From positions 930,001 through 994,000 of the forward strand of contig NZ_JAYEER010000003.1 of NCBI RefSeq assembly GCF_034653355.1: a DNA stretch of 64,000 nucleotides. The letters run 5' to 3'. The position numbers and the translations under genes are program-made. Numbering within the stretch: position 1 is the first letter of the stretch; each line of letters begins with the position of its first letter. Below are positions 62,056 to 64,000 of the stretch, one piece after another. The notes under the pieces were generated by a model. The model saw nothing but the letters and a program-made list of their open reading frames with translations, was not told where the DNA came from and made no database searches. This DNA is from Nitrospirillum sp034653355. GTDB lineage: Bacteria; Pseudomonadota; Alphaproteobacteria; Azospirillales; Azospirillaceae.

Positions 62056-62418
62056 TCACTCTTCGCTGTCGCCCTCGGCGGTCGGGCCTGGCGCGGCGCG
62101 GCGGCGGGGCGGGAAGCGGTCGCCCCCGGCGGGCCCGCCATGGCTGCGCGGCGGCGCTTCGGCCCGCTGCGCGGCGGCGCCGTCGATGGAGCCGGTCCAG
62201 CCGGACGACCGCGGGCGCGCGCTGCGCTCCTCGGCGGCGGCGATGGTGCCTTCCAGTTCGCGGATACGCTCCTTCAAGGGGGCGATCATCGGGCTGCTGC
62301 GATTGCGCGCCAGATATTGTTCCAGGTCGCCCTTGAGGCGCTGCAACTGATTGCGCAAGGTCGCCAGGTCCGTTTTCGGCTTGGCGGAGCGGAAAACCCG
62401 TTCCTCGTGTCTGGTCAC
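62056..62418 (-). CDS. small coiled-coil hypothetical protein
   Basis: 120 aa. A basic head (VTRHEERVFRSAKPKTDL) precedes a coiled coil (LATLRNQLQRLKGDLEQYLARN, IAPLKERIRELEGTIAAAEERS, about 18-67) and a disordered arginine/proline/glycine tail. Not recognised. Start: GTG 62418, because GGAGG is six bases upstream; the ATG two codons earlier touches the ribosome site. It converges with the lipoprotein gene. Confidence 0.6.
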   Translation of the reverse strand: MTRHEERVFRSAKPKTDLATLRNQLQRLKGDLEQYLARNRSSPMIAPLKERIRELEGTIAAAEERSARPRSSGWTGSIDGAAAQRAEAPPRSHGGPAGGDRFPPRRRAAPGPTAEGDSEE

Positions 62419-62563
62419 ACCCATCCTCCATTCGCGCCGGCGTCACCCGCCGGCGGCTGGTCTGCGCCCCAGATATAGCAGCGACGGGCGTTTCATGAAA
62501 CCCGGCGCGATGGGGGATGGGTGACGCCTTTCTTAACGGGGTAGTCCCACTCCCGATGGCGGC

Positions 62564-64000
62564 TCACGAAGGGGTGCTGAGACAGCGGGCCAACGCCTGC
62601 CGCAGGTGGGTGCTGTCCAGCGGTTTGGGCACGATGACGAAGCCCAGGCTCTCCGCCTCCGCCACCCGGTCGCCATAGCCGCTGACCAGCAGGACGGGCA
62701 GGCCCGGGTGCAGGTGGCGCACGGCCTGCGCCAGTTCCAGGCCGTCGCGGCCACCTGGCAGCACGATGTCGCTGACCATCAGCGAGATGTCCGGCCGGTC
62801 GGCCAACAGGGACTGGGCGGCGTCGGCGGTGGTGGCGGCCAGGACGTGGAAGCCCAGCGCCTCCACCATGTCCTGCATCACCCGGGACACCGCCGGGTTG
62901 TCCTCCACCAGCAGGATCTGGCGCCCGTTGCCGGCGACGTTCGGAACCGCATCGACCGGGGTGGCGCCGTCCTCTTCCGCCCGGGGCAGGTAGAGGGTGA
63001 TGGTGGTGCCGGCCGCGCTGTTCGGGGCGGCGGCGTTCAGGCTGTCGGCCAAGGCCGCGCCGCCGGACTGGCGGGCCAGGCCGTGCACCTGGGCCAGGCC
63101 CAGGCCGGTGGACTGGCCGTCCCGCTTCGTTGTGAAGAAGGGATCGAAAACCCGGTCCAGGATATCGGCCGGGATGCCCGACCCGGTGTCGCAGACCGTC
63201 AGGCGCACGAAATCGCCCATCAGGCCGCCGGTGCGCTCGCTCTCGTCGCTGGCCGGGTCGATGTGGACATTGGCGGCGGCCAGGCGCAGCACGCCGCCCC
63301 GGGGCATGGCGTCGCGGGCGTTGACCGCCATGTTCAGCAGCGCCAGGTCGAACTCCGTCCTGTCCATCCGCAAGGACCATAGGCCGGGCGGCAGCGCCGT
63401 TTCCAGCCGGATGTCGCCGCGCAACGCCGGGCGCAGCAGGTCGGCGATGTCCTCCGCCATGTCCGACAGCCGCACCTGGTCCAGGTGCAGGCGGGGTCGG
63501 CGGCTGAAGGTGCGCAAATTGTGTGTCAGCCGCTCCCCCCAGGATATGGCCTGCAGCATGGCGTCCAGCACCTCGCGCTGGGGTTCGGTGTGAGGACGGC
63601 GGCACAGCACCTCCGCCCCGCTGCGCACGGTCATCAGCAGGTTGGCGAAGTCGTGGATGACGCCGCCGGTGATCTGATCCAGCGCCTGCAGCCGCTGGGT
63701 GCGCAGCAGCGCGCCCTCCGCCTGCTTCCGCCGGGCCTCCGCCGCGCGCAGGGCCCGGGCCGCCAGCGTCTCCCGCCGGGTGCGGCGCAGGGCCAGCAGC
63801 GTGGTGGCGCAGAGCGTGCCCATGACAGGCAGGGTCAGCAGCGCCAGCCAGCCCAGGCGCCGCTGCCACAATGCATCCAACTGCGCCCGGTTCACGCCCA
63901 CCATCACCGTCAGCGGCGCGTTGGCGATCAGCCGGCAGGCCGTCAGCCGCTCCCATCCATCATTGGGCCTCCCTTCGGGGGCGGGCGGGCGCCAGGTGGC
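62564..64000 (-). CDS. hybrid sensor histidine kinase (partial, 5' end outside window)
   Basis: 479 codons visible up to the right edge; the start is outside. The frame stays open to 64000, where residues like DGWERLTACRLIANAPLTVMVGVN belong to the end of an extracytoplasmic sensor domain. A membrane segment (LALLTLPVMGTLCATTLLAL) follows, then a coiled coil and an HWE/HisKA-like dimerisation helix with the phosphorylated His in ITGGVIHDFANLL. The catalytic ATPase part has the N-box LLNMAVNARDAM, VCDTGSGIP and FDPFFTTK, and the C-terminal receiver has LLVEDNPAVSRVM and the acceptor Asp in LMVSDIVLPGG. The output regulator is not in the window. Confidence 0.9.
   Translation of the reverse strand, partial: ATWRPPAPEGRPNDGWERLTACRLIANAPLTVMVGVNRAQLDALWQRRLGWLALLTLPVMGTLCATTLLALRRTRRETLAARALRAAEARRKQAEGALLRTQRLQALDQITGGVIHDFANLLMTVRSGAEVLCRRPHTEPQREVLDAMLQAISWGERLTHNLRTFSRRPRLHLDQVRLSDMAEDIADLLRPALRGDIRLETALPPGLWSLRMDRTEFDLALLNMAVNARDAMPRGGVLRLAAANVHIDPASDESERTGGLMGDFVRLTVCDTGSGIPADILDRVFDPFFTTKRDGQSTGLGLAQVHGLARQSGGAALADSLNAAAPNSAAGTTITLYLPRAEEDGATPVDAVPNVAGNGRQILLVEDNPAVSRVMQDMVEALGFHVLAATTADAAQSLLADRPDISLMVSDIVLPGGRDGLELAQAVRHLHPGLPVLLVSGYGDRVAEAESLGFVIVPKPLDSTHLRQALARCLSTPS

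Noticed and set aside
1..64000. CRISPR array, rRNA genes, intact insertion sequence or prophage
   Set aside because: I saw no spaced direct-repeat array, no rRNA-like sequence, and no transposase, integrase or phage structural gene in any frame.

Overview
The window is a GC-rich (visibly close to 70%) bacterial chromosome segment. The gene set points to an alphaproteobacterium of the Rhodospirillales/Azospirillaceae type (Nitrospirillum- or Azospirillum-like; this is an inference from content, not a database match). The pointers are a red-type RuBisCO operon with divergent cbbR, a B12-dependent ribonucleotide reductase, an NDUFA12-mlaD-DUF2155-aat run, decaprenyl-type prenyl synthase, FliG and SCPU-type chaperone-usher pili.

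Layout. 1-7384: Calvin-cycle operon on the minus strand, cbbF-cbbP-cbbT-cbbA-cbbL (cbbL runs off the window), with cbbR divergent. cbbP carries a frameshift. 7464-9804: two tandem paralogous secreted proteins, a small unknown protein and a Tat-exported aldo/keto reductase. 9805-11389: a compositionally distinct Fic gene flanked by AT-rich DNA and short repeats. 11413-15168: nrdJ. 15671-19387: MprF-like flippase domain protein, NDUFA12, MlaD, DUF2155 protein, Aat. 19387-22036: DUF2339 membrane protein with two frameshifts. 22181-24546: accC, accB, aroQ. 24757-28602: periplasmic DsbA-like protein, a DUF3369 response regulator and a chemoreceptor. 28633-34703: M48 protease, aminotransferase, small secreted protein, tRNA-Pro(CGG), polyprenyl synthase, DUF2007 protein and tRNA methyltransferase.

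34763-43017 looks like a surface or flagellar glycosylation locus: rfbC, a GT4 glycosyltransferase, a TPR-methyltransferase (frameshifted), a GT-A type transferase, a large TPR protein, a YjfB-like motility protein, an unknown 107-aa protein and a sigma-54 activator with a degenerate receiver. 43212-49480: periplasmic cyclophilin, then a chaperone-usher pilus operon (chaperone, usher, tip-like subunit, SCPU subunit). 49750-58310: a small unknown protein, an 818-nt AT-rich gap and a giant 2437-aa autotransporter. 58384-64000: a MarR-GNAT fusion with a probably leaderless promoter, a FrnE/DsbA oxidoreductase, fliG, a lipoprotein, a coiled-coil protein and the 3' part of a hybrid histidine kinase.

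The most notable signals are: (i) a dispersed ~90-bp intergenic element in three copies with two hairpins whose stems covary; (ii) four frame breaks in three genes, all at G/C homopolymers, so either assembly errors or decay; (iii) the foreign-looking Fic locus; (iv) the putative glycosylation/motility locus with a pseudo-receiver sigma-54 activator; (v) the leaderless MarR-GNAT gene with a palindrome over its -10 box. Assignments come from reading the sequence and recalling family motifs; no search was run.
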